Shown one piece after another: positions 1 to 6,539 of a DNA stretch of 14,996 nt. The stretch spans positions 1-14,996 of the forward strand of contig CANGVB010000015.1 of the NCBI GenBank assembly GCA_947456995.1, written 5' to 3'. This DNA is from Bryobacteraceae bacterium. Its GTDB lineage: Bacteria; Acidobacteriota; Terriglobia; Bryobacterales; Bryobacteraceae. Numbering within the stretch: the stretch's first letter is position 1; each line of letters starts with the position of its first letter. The notes beneath the pieces were generated by a model. The model made no database searches. It was not told the origin of the DNA and saw only the letters and a list, made by a program, of their open reading frames with translations. The position numbers were made by a program, and so were the translations under genes.

Positions 1-120
1 ATCGCGGGCCAGATAGCCGGGAGTGGTGAAAATCCCAGTGCCAACCATGTTCGACACAACCAGCGCGACAGCGGCACTGAGGCTGATTTGGCGAAGGAGT
101 GTCGGAGTCGTAGCGGTCAA
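1..120 (-). CDS. APC-family amino acid permease, N-terminal fragment
   Basis: This is a partial gene: only the first 40 codons are present and the rest lies beyond the left edge. Translated from TTG at 120, it has a short polar N-terminus (MTATTPTLLRQIS), a first membrane helix, and the signature NMVGTGIFTTPGYLA. That matches the conserved 'VGxGIF' stretch in transmembrane helix 1 of the amino acid-polyamine-organocation superfamily, where the unwound glycine region binds the substrate backbone. The product would be an inner-membrane amino acid transporter; its substrate cannot be told from this fragment. I chose TTG because no ATG or GTG occurs earlier in frame and the next ATG lies inside the first helix. 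No Shine-Dalgarno sequence is visible. The start lies only 20 bases past the U-tract of the preceding terminator, so its promoter must be very compact. Confidence 0.75.
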   Translation of the reverse strand, partial: MTATTPTLLRQISLSAAVALVVSNMVGTGIFTTPGYLARD

Positions 121-140
121 GATACTAGAATAGCGGGATC

Positions 141-180
141 AAAAAAATAAGGCCGCCTGGACTGTACGCCAAGCAGCCTT
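141..180 (-). terminator. Rho-independent terminator after the MATE/DUF6880-like unit
   Basis: Read on the minus strand, AAGGCTGCTTGG pairs with CCAGGCGGCCTT over 12 positions (two are G-U wobbles) around an 8-base loop. It is followed at once by TTATTTTTTT. The wobbles pair only in the minus-strand transcript, and the T-run is on that strand, so the direction is clear. It ends the transcript of the gene at 245-1618 and insulates the permease gene at the left edge. Confidence 0.9.
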
Positions 181-244
181 TCTGCTTCTGACCTGGGGGA
201 TCAGATAAACCTCAGATTCTATGCTTTTGGCAGAGAAAGATCAA
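181..244. other. Short intergenic spacer
   Basis: This is a 3' untranslated stretch between the stop codon of the DUF6880-like gene and the terminator stem. I see only a weak 5-base inverted repeat (TCTGA / TCAGA on the minus strand) and no open frame, RNA gene or recognisable regulatory motif. Confidence 0.5.
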
Positions 245-1618
245 CTACTGAAGCAATTTCGCCACCGGAATTCCTGCTTCCACCAGTTTCGCCACATACC
301 AGTCCGGCAGTTTCTCTTTGCCAAATAGTGCCCTCAAGCGCGAGTTGAAGACCTGGAAGGTGACAGAGTCCACCGCCAGTTGCCACGCAGTCGGAATGAA
401 GCTCGATGGCCGCTTCTCTTTCAGGGCAAACTCCGCACAGTCGAAATAGAGCTCAATCGCAAGACGGGGATCCTTAACGGAATATCCTTCTGCAAGCTTC
501 GCCCACGAAGTAATCGGTGCGCCATTCACTCTCGCCTGGGAGAGGGCGTCCTCGAGCCGATCCTCCTTGAGCAGAAGCTCAATATGCAATCCCTTGGAGT
601 GCTCTGCCGCATAGGCCATCGCCCGCTCACGCCACTCGGCACTTTGCCGCGAAAGCCCCGCAGTATGCATCAGCGCGTTGAAGTGATCCAGATCCGGCTT
701 CTGCTCAAAAAGGTACCAGCGAAAAGGCAGCGCTTCGTCCGATTGGCTCTGCTTATCGTAGCGATCAGCAAGAAATCGGGCCAGTTTGGGGTTGGCTGCC
801 TTGGCAAATGACTTCTGAACCAGCAGCAAGGCATCCATCGGTCTCTCGCGAAGGTCCAGGTAATTCGCAACCGTAAGCACCTCTTCGGCATGTCTCGCCA
901 TGGCAAGCATGATCGCCACCTGCTCGTCTACATCCTCACTTACCAGTAGCCATTCAAAGAGCATCACCCGCCGGTTGAGAAAGGTCTTCGCCTCACGCAT
1001 CCCCGGTCGCATACTACCCTGGTGGTTTACAACAACCTGGTAGATCGGCTCCAGCAATTCCCGGTACTTCCGCAGCCCCGCAGCACCAAGCAGTTCAACA
1101 TACGCTTTGGGAGACTCTGGCAGAATACTCATCGCTGCGTTGGATCGCATGGTGAAGAGCCGCTCGGCGAGATCTTCAGGCTTTCCGGGAAAGAGTTTCG
1201 CTACCCGTAAGTGAAAGGTGCCAAACTCGCGTTGCAGTTCTTCAAGCCGTGTCGAAGACTTCCCTTGCGACCCGAGCAATCGATCCAGGGCAACCATTGC
1301 ACTCTCCACCAGCGGCAGCAAATGCTCTGTCGGAGCAAAATCCAAGCAAGCCCTCATCGACTCAAGCAAAAACTGAGCCGACTTGGCAATCTCGGCAGGC
1401 TTCAAAGCCCTGCGCCGCCCCGACAACTGATTGAAACCCTCCAGCGCATCTTCGATCGCCTTTGCGGCAACCTCGAACGATTGATGGGTGCCCGCGTAGA
1501 AGTCAAGCCGCTGCCGGAAGTCAGGCGAATCCTTCGCGACCCCCAGAAGCCACTCGCTCAATTGCTCGCGCGAATGCTCCAGTAGAAATTGACGTAGTTC
1601 CTTCTTCGTCTTTGCCAC
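245..1618 (-). CDS. DUF6880-like helical-repeat protein of unknown function
   Basis: The product is 457 residues with no signal peptide and no membrane segment, so a cytoplasmic protein is expected. It appears all-helical. The N-terminal third begins KKELRQFLLEHSREQLSEWL and continues through amphipathic helices. The C-terminal half has TPR-like helical pairs, for example DALLLVQKSFAKAANPKLA, then EALPFRWYLFEQKPDLDHF, then RLEDALSQARVNGAP. The order of motifs recalls DUF6880 proteins, which are related to the C-terminal parts of some SWIM zinc-finger proteins, but I make that match from memory and hold it loosely; no SWIM motif (CxCxnCxH) is present. The start is GTG, 3 bases after the MATE stop codon and without a Shine-Dalgarno sequence, so translation is probably coupled to the MATE gene. 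No enzymatic motif is visible. It could serve as a protein-protein scaffold. Confidence 0.85.
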   Translation of the reverse strand: MAKTKKELRQFLLEHSREQLSEWLLGVAKDSPDFRQRLDFYAGTHQSFEVAAKAIEDALEGFNQLSGRRRALKPAEIAKSAQFLLESMRACLDFAPTEHLLPLVESAMVALDRLLGSQGKSSTRLEELQREFGTFHLRVAKLFPGKPEDLAERLFTMRSNAAMSILPESPKAYVELLGAAGLRKYRELLEPIYQVVVNHQGSMRPGMREAKTFLNRRVMLFEWLLVSEDVDEQVAIMLAMARHAEEVLTVANYLDLRERPMDALLLVQKSFAKAANPKLARFLADRYDKQSQSDEALPFRWYLFEQKPDLDHFNALMHTAGLSRQSAEWRERAMAYAAEHSKGLHIELLLKEDRLEDALSQARVNGAPITSWAKLAEGYSVKDPRLAIELYFDCAEFALKEKRPSSFIPTAWQLAVDSVTFQVFNSRLRALFGKEKLPDWYVAKLVEAGIPVAKLLQ

Positions 1619-1621
1619 AGT

Positions 1622-2929
1622 CTAACTAGCGTAGCGAAGCCAGCGGTAGAGTAACAATGCGGCAACCACGGCAAGCCCCAAGCTGAGGCCCATCCACAAG
1701 CCCGCCACTCCATAGCCGCCCCAAAAACAGAGCCAGGCGCCAGCAGGCAAGCCCAGCACCCAGTAACCAAAAAGCCCGGCTAGAAATGGGGCATGAGTAT
1801 CCCCGCGACCTCGCAGCGCCCCCGTAGCTACCACCTGGATTCCATCGAAGAGCTGAAAGGCCGCCGCCCAGAAGAGCAACGGCACGGCATAAGAAATTAC
1901 ACGTTCATCTACGGTGTATACCCTCAAAATCGCTTGCGGAAAGAGGAACATTGCGGCCGCGGACACCGCCATACATCCAGCCCCGGCCAGGATTGCCGTG
2001 TTACCCGCTAGCTGAGCAGCGGCTCGGTTCCCTGCCCCGAGGGCATTGCCCACTCGCACCGCAGCTGCACTCGAGATTCCAAGCGGCACCATATAGGCAA
2101 GCGCAGCATGGTTGAGTGTCACCTCATGCGCCGCCAGCGCAACGGCCGGGAATCGCCCGGCCAGAGCCGTCGCCGCACCGAAAACGGCAATCTCCAGAAA
2201 GATGTGGCCCGCTGCCGGCAGCCCCAATCGAAAGAGCAGCCCGATGCGAGCCCAGTCTGGTGAATCCCAACGAAAGAGGCTCGCATCCTTGCGCACAAGT
2301 ACAACCACGAGAAAGAGCCCCAAATAAATACGTGCCCCAACGGTTGCCCAGGCAGAGCCAGTCACCCCAAGCTGCGGCGCGCCCCAGTTGCCATAAATCA
2401 GCAACCAGTTCAAAAACAGATTCACCAGATTTGCACTCAACAACGCGAGAGTAACGGGCCGCACCATGTGCAAGCTTTGCAAGTAGCGTCTCTGCACTGT
2501 ATAGAGCGCAATCGGAAAAACACTCAACGCCAACACGTACGTGAAGGGCTTGGCCAACTCGTAAACAGCAGGGTCGAGCCCCCAGAAGCCCATCAACGGC
2601 ACCATCAACCACATGGCTCCCAGCAGCACCGGCGCACAGAAAAGCGACAGCCAAAATCCCTGCCGCAGGGAGTGCCCCGCATCTTCAAGATCACCCGCCC
2701 CAAAGGCCTGCGAGATCAGCGTATCGAGGCCCAGCAACAGGCCAATCGAGATCAAGCCCACCGTATTGAAGATGATGCTGCCGATAGCAACAGCGCCAAT
2801 CGCCTCCGCTCCGAGGCGGCCCACCATGATCGTATCGACTACGCCCATCAGCATCCAGCCCAATTCCGCAAGAATCACCGGTATGGCCAAGTGCAGCAAT
2901 GGACGCAGTTCTGATCTCATACTTGTCAT
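1622..2929 (-). CDS. MATE-family (NorM-like) multidrug/sodium antiporter
   Basis: This is a 435-residue polytopic inner-membrane protein, within the usual 430-480 residue range of MATE transporters, with hydrophobic segments consistent with about 12 helices in two halves. The N-terminal half carries the family hallmark VDTIMVGRLGAEAIGAVAIG (about residues 31-50). The second half has LRGRGDTHAPFLAGLFGYW, a conserved MATE stretch. These proteins export cationic drugs or metabolites using Na+ or H+ gradients; the substrate here is unknown. I chose ATG at 2929 (MTSMRSELRPLL); ATG at 2920 (MRSELRP) is nearly as good. A longer frame from GTG at 2971 would add a charged 14-residue tail overlapping the divergent gene and is unlikely. 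It is the first gene of a two-gene unit with the DUF6880-like gene. Confidence 0.93.
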   Translation of the reverse strand: MTSMRSELRPLLHLAIPVILAELGWMLMGVVDTIMVGRLGAEAIGAVAIGSIIFNTVGLISIGLLLGLDTLISQAFGAGDLEDAGHSLRQGFWLSLFCAPVLLGAMWLMVPLMGFWGLDPAVYELAKPFTYVLALSVFPIALYTVQRRYLQSLHMVRPVTLALLSANLVNLFLNWLLIYGNWGAPQLGVTGSAWATVGARIYLGLFLVVVLVRKDASLFRWDSPDWARIGLLFRLGLPAAGHIFLEIAVFGAATALAGRFPAVALAAHEVTLNHAALAYMVPLGISSAAAVRVGNALGAGNRAAAQLAGNTAILAGAGCMAVSAAAMFLFPQAILRVYTVDERVISYAVPLLFWAAAFQLFDGIQVVATGALRGRGDTHAPFLAGLFGYWVLGLPAGAWLCFWGGYGVAGLWMGLSLGLAVVAALLLYRWLRYAS

Positions 2930-2941
2930 AATCGCAATATG
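2918..2941. promoter_or_regulatory. Ultra-compact divergent start region
   Basis: The ATG of the minus-strand MATE gene (2927-2929) and the ATG of the plus-strand secreted-protein gene (2939-2941) are separated by 9 bases. Each start has a -10-like hexamer 6 bases upstream: CATAAT (plus, 2927-2932) and CATATT (minus). Each of these hexamers covers the other gene's start codon. No convincing -35 element or Shine-Dalgarno sequence is visible on either side. The promoter elements are tentative; the geometry is certain if the start choices are right. Confidence 0.35.
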
Positions 2942-4387
2942 CGTCTTTTGTTGGCGGCACTTTTTACCCACTGCGTTTGGGCCGGCGTTGTTGTTGAGGA
3001 ATACAAGATTCTGGGCGAGGCGAAACTGCGCCCTCGCGAGACAGTCGTCCTCCAGATTCGAGCCTATGGCCGCGTCGAGCAGGAAGGCAAAGACGCCCGC
3101 CAGGGCCGCGTTGAGGCCGGCAACTGGAACCTGCGAACGCTCGAAGAAAACGGTGGCTGGTTCTCCAAACGCTTTCGCTTTCAGGGCACAGACAATGAAA
3201 CGATTCTCAAAGAAGAGAAATCCGGATGGGCAGCCGTCCTCGGCCAGGCCGCAGGTCAGTTCATAAACAAAGACAGTGTCCTCTACACAGCTCCGGCCAA
3301 CCCCGGCGCCTACACCGTCGAAGTCTCTTCCACAGAAGCTGGCCGCATCGTCTCCGGGCAGATCAAACTGGAAGTCTCAAACGAAGCTCCCTCCCGTTGG
3401 AAGGCCCCGCTCAAGACCTTCACCGCTGAGCCCGACACAGACCCCTACCGCAAAATCGCCGAGCGCTACGCTCCATACATAGCCCAGGAAACCTGGTTCG
3501 ACCCTCGTGCCGACTACCTCCACCGCTTCGACTTCGACGGGGATTGGGACGGCGACAACAACTGGGACAATCTCGAAAAAGGTTCTCCGCAAGGCTTTGT
3601 TTACTATGCTGCGATGGAGACCCAAACCCACTGGTTCCTGCACTACAACTTCTTCCATCCAAGAGACTATTCCGACAACTGCATTGTGGGCACCTGCCAT
3701 GAAAACGACAACGAAGGCGTGATCGTCACAGTGCGAAAGGACGGCAGTGAATTTGGCCGGCTCGAAATCATGGAGACACTCGCTCACAACAATGTCTACA
3801 CCTACACCAACCGGCGCGAATTGCGACCCAGACTCCACAACGTGGACGGTCCACTTCACGTTGTAGACGAGACACACCCGGTTGTCTTCCTCGAAGGCGG
3901 TGGCCACGGTGCACTTGGAGGTGGAGACCGTAAGAGCTTCTTTGATGGCAAACGCCTCGTCTGGAAGCAAAACACCGGCATCACCTACAAGTTCAAAGGA
4001 AGCGCAGAAATCCCCAATGGGGGTATGGACAAAGAGATCGGCTACGAACTGCTTCCCATCTACGATCATTGGTGGAAGAAGCATCAGCAAGGCCCGGCCT
4101 GGAAGGCCAAAACCTTCGCCGACTACTTCGATTACCAGCCCTTCGGCAATCGGCCCAAACCCGAAAACCCCAAGATCTCCAGCGCCTTCCTGGGTGTCAA
4201 GCATAGCGCCAATAAAGCCAGGCCCTTCTGGGGTTGGTTTGATGCAAAGGGCAGGGCGAAGCGAGTTCTCGCGCCCGGCCAGTGGGCCCTCGACCCGGCC
4301 TACAGTGTTTTCCAAAGTCTCACCTTCCCAAAGAACGAAGTCTGGTCGATGGATTACACCTTCAACCCCTACCTGGGGTTCCAGTAA
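2939..4387 (+). CDS. Secreted VPS62/NPP1-like protein with a HEND motif
   Basis: The product is 482 residues. Residues 1-15 (MRLLLAALFTHCVWA) form a Sec signal peptide; the cysteine does not sit in a convincing lipobox. Residues about 20-147 look like beta-sandwich material, ending in an Ig-like strand (PGAYTVEVSS...SGQIKLEVS). The C-terminal region has an acidic, calcium-loop-like run DFDGDWDGDNNWDN (198-211), then THWFLHYNFFHPRDYSD (230-246), CHENDNEGVIVTVRKDG (253-269) and HPVVFLEGGGHG (313-324). The order 'aromatic FxP... HxxDxEx... HPVVxxxxxGHG' parallels 'H-x-GDWE ... PVVYxxxGSH' of the VPS62/NPP1 superfamily, so I infer that fold with HEND-NEG at the metal/active-site position. No exact family is recognised and the activity is unknown. 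The gene ends exactly where the TauE/SafE gene begins, so the two are probably co-transcribed. Confidence 0.88.
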   Translation: MRLLLAALFTHCVWAGVVVEEYKILGEAKLRPRETVVLQIRAYGRVEQEGKDARQGRVEAGNWNLRTLEENGGWFSKRFRFQGTDNETILKEEKSGWAAVLGQAAGQFINKDSVLYTAPANPGAYTVEVSSTEAGRIVSGQIKLEVSNEAPSRWKAPLKTFTAEPDTDPYRKIAERYAPYIAQETWFDPRADYLHRFDFDGDWDGDNNWDNLEKGSPQGFVYYAAMETQTHWFLHYNFFHPRDYSDNCIVGTCHENDNEGVIVTVRKDGSEFGRLEIMETLAHNNVYTYTNRRELRPRLHNVDGPLHVVDETHPVVFLEGGGHGALGGGDRKSFFDGKRLVWKQNTGITYKFKGSAEIPNGGMDKEIGYELLPIYDHWWKKHQQGPAWKAKTFADYFDYQPFGNRPKPENPKISSAFLGVKHSANKARPFWGWFDAKGRAKRVLAPGQWALDPAYSVFQSLTFPKNEVWSMDYTFNPYLGFQ

Positions 4388-5104
4388 GTGGAAGTCTGGC
4401 AGTACGCCGCTGGGATGTCCTGCGCCTTTATGGTTGGCATGGCAAAAACAGGCATGCCGGGCCTCGGCATTTTGTCGATCCCGATCATGGTGCTGACAAT
4501 TGGAGATGCCCGCCTGGCAGCCGGCTTCATGTTGCCCATCTTGTGCTTTGCCGATCTCTTTGCTGTTTACTATTGGCGTAAGCATTCCGCCGCCGGCAAA
4601 CTCTTCTCTCTCCTGCCCTGGGTTGTAGCTGGGATGATCGCGGGGGCTTTCACACTCTCTCTGCCGGAACGCTATTTACGACCAATGGTGGGCATCATCA
4701 TTCTGCTGATGCTTTGCCTCTATCTCTGGCGACGCTACACCTCAGACCAGATCCCCACAGCACACCCGGTTCCCTACGGCATTGCTGCCGGCTTTTCAAC
4801 GACTGTGGCAAATGCAGCGGGCCCGGTGATGAGTCTCTACCTGCTATCCAAACGTCTGCCTAAAGAAGAATTCGTCGCCACCGGCGCCTGGTTCTTCTGT
4901 TTCATCAATCTGGGCAAGTTACCGATCTACGCCTGGCAAGGCTTGATCAGCATGGCTTCGCTCCAATTTGGAGCAGTCACAGCACCGGCAGTTTTTGTTG
5001 GAGCCATGGCCGGGCGATGGCTCATCCACCGTATCCCGACCAAGGTCTTTGAATCGTCAGTAATTGTGCTGACAGCCCTATCTACGATCCTGTTGCTTCG
5101 TTAA
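4388..5104 (+). CDS. TauE/SafE-family permease (sulfite/organic anion exporter type)
   Basis: This is a 238-residue membrane protein with roughly eight hydrophobic segments, a normal size for the TauE/SafE (DUF81) family. Two diagnostic stretches are present: the N-terminal GMAKTGMPGLGILSIPIM (about residues 17-34) and the mid-protein repeat GFSTTVANAAGPVMSLYLL (about 135-153), followed by LPKEEFVATGAWFF. Characterised members export sulfite, sulfoacetate or related anions, but most are uncharacterised and the substrate here cannot be read from sequence. The start is GTG at 4388, directly after the TAA of the upstream gene (zero spacing). There is no clear Shine-Dalgarno sequence, so translation is likely by re-initiation. 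The next in-frame ATG, residue 10, would cut into the first helix. The 3' end overlaps the convergent chemoreceptor gene by 27 bases. Confidence 0.93.
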   Translation: MEVWQYAAGMSCAFMVGMAKTGMPGLGILSIPIMVLTIGDARLAAGFMLPILCFADLFAVYYWRKHSAAGKLFSLLPWVVAGMIAGAFTLSLPERYLRPMVGIIILLMLCLYLWRRYTSDQIPTAHPVPYGIAAGFSTTVANAAGPVMSLYLLSKRLPKEEFVATGAWFFCFINLGKLPIYAWQGLISMASLQFGAVTAPAVFVGAMAGRWLIHRIPTKVFESSVIVLTALSTILLLR

Positions 5105-6517
5105 GCTCTCTAGTTCACCAATCGAAGCGCGCATAGCGTCGGCCTGGGCCGCAAGCTGTTGAGCGGAGGAAGACCCCTCCTCTGCCGCAGCGGCAGCGTT
5201 TTGGGTTTGACGATCGAGTGAGCTCAACGATTTGGCAACTGAATCCATCCCCTTCACCTGCTCACCACCGGCAAAACCAATTTGATCTAACAACTTCATG
5301 ATTTCGCTAGCCCTCTCATGAAGCTGCTTTACGGAAACCACAACAGTATCGACCCGAACTTTACCTTCATTCGATTTGGTCATCGATTCTTCGATCAATC
5401 CTGCCGTGTCGCGAGCCGCCTGGGCGCAGCGCTGAGAAAGGGACCTTACCTCGTCAGCAACCACCGCAAAACCCTGCCCGGCTTCTCCGGCCCGAGCCGC
5501 TTCAATTGCTGCATTCAGAGCAAGGATATTCGTCTGAAAAGCAATCTCATCGATCACCTTGATAATCTTCGCGATCTTCTCACTATGGCCGTTGATCTCA
5601 GACATGGATTCAACCATCAAGTTGAGCTTCAAAAATGTCTCATCATAGCTTCGTTGATTCTCTTGTACGATCGTTCCGGCGGACTTCGTTCGGTCAGCAG
5701 CCTGTCGAGTCATCGAATTCACTTCTTCACTTGCTGCCGATACTTCTTCAATCGAAGCAGCTTGGCTGCTGGCCCCCTGGGCCAACATCAGACTGTGCGA
5801 AGAAACCTGTGAAGCTGCGCTGGTTAGCTCATCGGCTGTAGCACTGAGCTTCGAAAGTGCCCCACTCAAGGTAATATTCAATCCACGAATCAACCAGAAC
5901 GCTATTCCCGCCCCCAAACAGATAGAGATCACCAGCAACAACAAGTTCCACATGTTGGTCTCGGCCATGGCTTCCTTTGCTTTGGCCGAAGCGTTCTTGC
6001 CATATTTGTCATTCCATTCCTGCATGAGTAGCAACTGCGAAACTGCCTTTTGAAAAGGTGGATCCATCGAAGCCACGTAGAGATTCTCCGCCTCTTCTGG
6101 CTTTGCGTCTTTACTGAGTTGTTGAACGCCTTTCCAGCCACCCAGATAAGAAGACAGATTTTCCTTAAGCTGAGAGAAGTTCGCCCGGTCTTCCGCCTGG
6201 GTGATTGCCACTGCATAAGCTTCCATTTCAGCGTTTAGTTCTGCCTGCAACTCAAGAATCTTCGCCTCAATCTGGGCTTGCTTGGCGGGCTGATTCAATG
6301 CCAGATGCTTCCAGAACTCTCCACGAACTTGATAGAGCTTGGCCGAAATCATACCCATATGCTGCAAACCAGGCAAAGCATCATCGGTGAGGGTATTGAT
6401 TTGCGCGCTGATTTTTCGTCCTCCCACAAGGGAGAACCCACCAACTAGCATCGTCAACAGCACCAGGACAGAGGTTAGAAATGTAATTCTTTGAGAAACC
6501 GTAAAGACATTCTTCAT
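5078..6517 (-). CDS. Methyl-accepting chemotaxis protein without a visible HAMP domain
   Basis: This is a 479-residue transmembrane chemoreceptor. TM1 is about residues 11-32. A helical periplasmic domain (about 35-185) resembles the four-helix-bundle (4HB_MCP) sensor class. TM2 is about 189-210 (NLLLLVISICLGAGIAFWLI). The cytoplasmic coiled coil follows directly: residues 211-260 lack the P and E...F signature of HAMP. The methylation region is near AASIEEVSAASEEV, and the CheW/CheA-binding tip is IDEIAFQTNILALNAAIEAA plus GQGFAVVADEVR (about 322-358). The returning arm contains AAAAAEEGSSSAQQLAAQ. The arms are about 130-135 residues each. No C-terminal NWETF-type tether is present. I chose ATG at 6517 (MKNVFTVSQRIT); a TTG at 6547 overlapping the DUF1501 stop is less likely. 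It lies 22 bases after the DUF1501 gene and is probably the last gene of that operon. Confidence 0.92.
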   Translation of the reverse strand: MKNVFTVSQRITFLTSVLVLLTMLVGGFSLVGGRKISAQINTLTDDALPGLQHMGMISAKLYQVRGEFWKHLALNQPAKQAQIEAKILELQAELNAEMEAYAVAITQAEDRANFSQLKENLSSYLGGWKGVQQLSKDAKPEEAENLYVASMDPPFQKAVSQLLLMQEWNDKYGKNASAKAKEAMAETNMWNLLLLVISICLGAGIAFWLIRGLNITLSGALSKLSATADELTSAASQVSSHSLMLAQGASSQAASIEEVSAASEEVNSMTRQAADRTKSAGTIVQENQRSYDETFLKLNLMVESMSEINGHSEKIAKIIKVIDEIAFQTNILALNAAIEAARAGEAGQGFAVVADEVRSLSQRCAQAARDTAGLIEESMTKSNEGKVRVDTVVVSVKQLHERASEIMKLLDQIGFAGGEQVKGMDSVAKSLSSLDRQTQNAAAAAEEGSSSAQQLAAQADAMRASIGELESLTKQQDRR

Positions 6518-6539
6518 ATCACTACGGAAACATATCGGT

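Noticed and set aside
2930..2971. Upstream GTG start at 2971 for the MATE gene
   Set aside because: It would add a charged, non-conserved 14-residue tail and overlap the signal peptide coding region of the divergent gene. ATG at 2929 or 2920 fits MATE N-termini.
3377..4585. A 402-codon open frame on the minus strand, antisense to the secreted protein
   Set aside because: It has no recognisable domain or sensible start, is valine-rich in the way mirrored GC-rich frames often are, and lies opposite a gene with a signal peptide and clear motifs. It is an antisense shadow.
5056..5073. Inverted repeat GTCAG...CTGAC near the 3' ends of the convergent genes
   Set aside because: The stem is only 5 bp with an 8-base loop and no T-run on either strand, and it lies inside TauE coding sequence. 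It is too weak to call a terminator.
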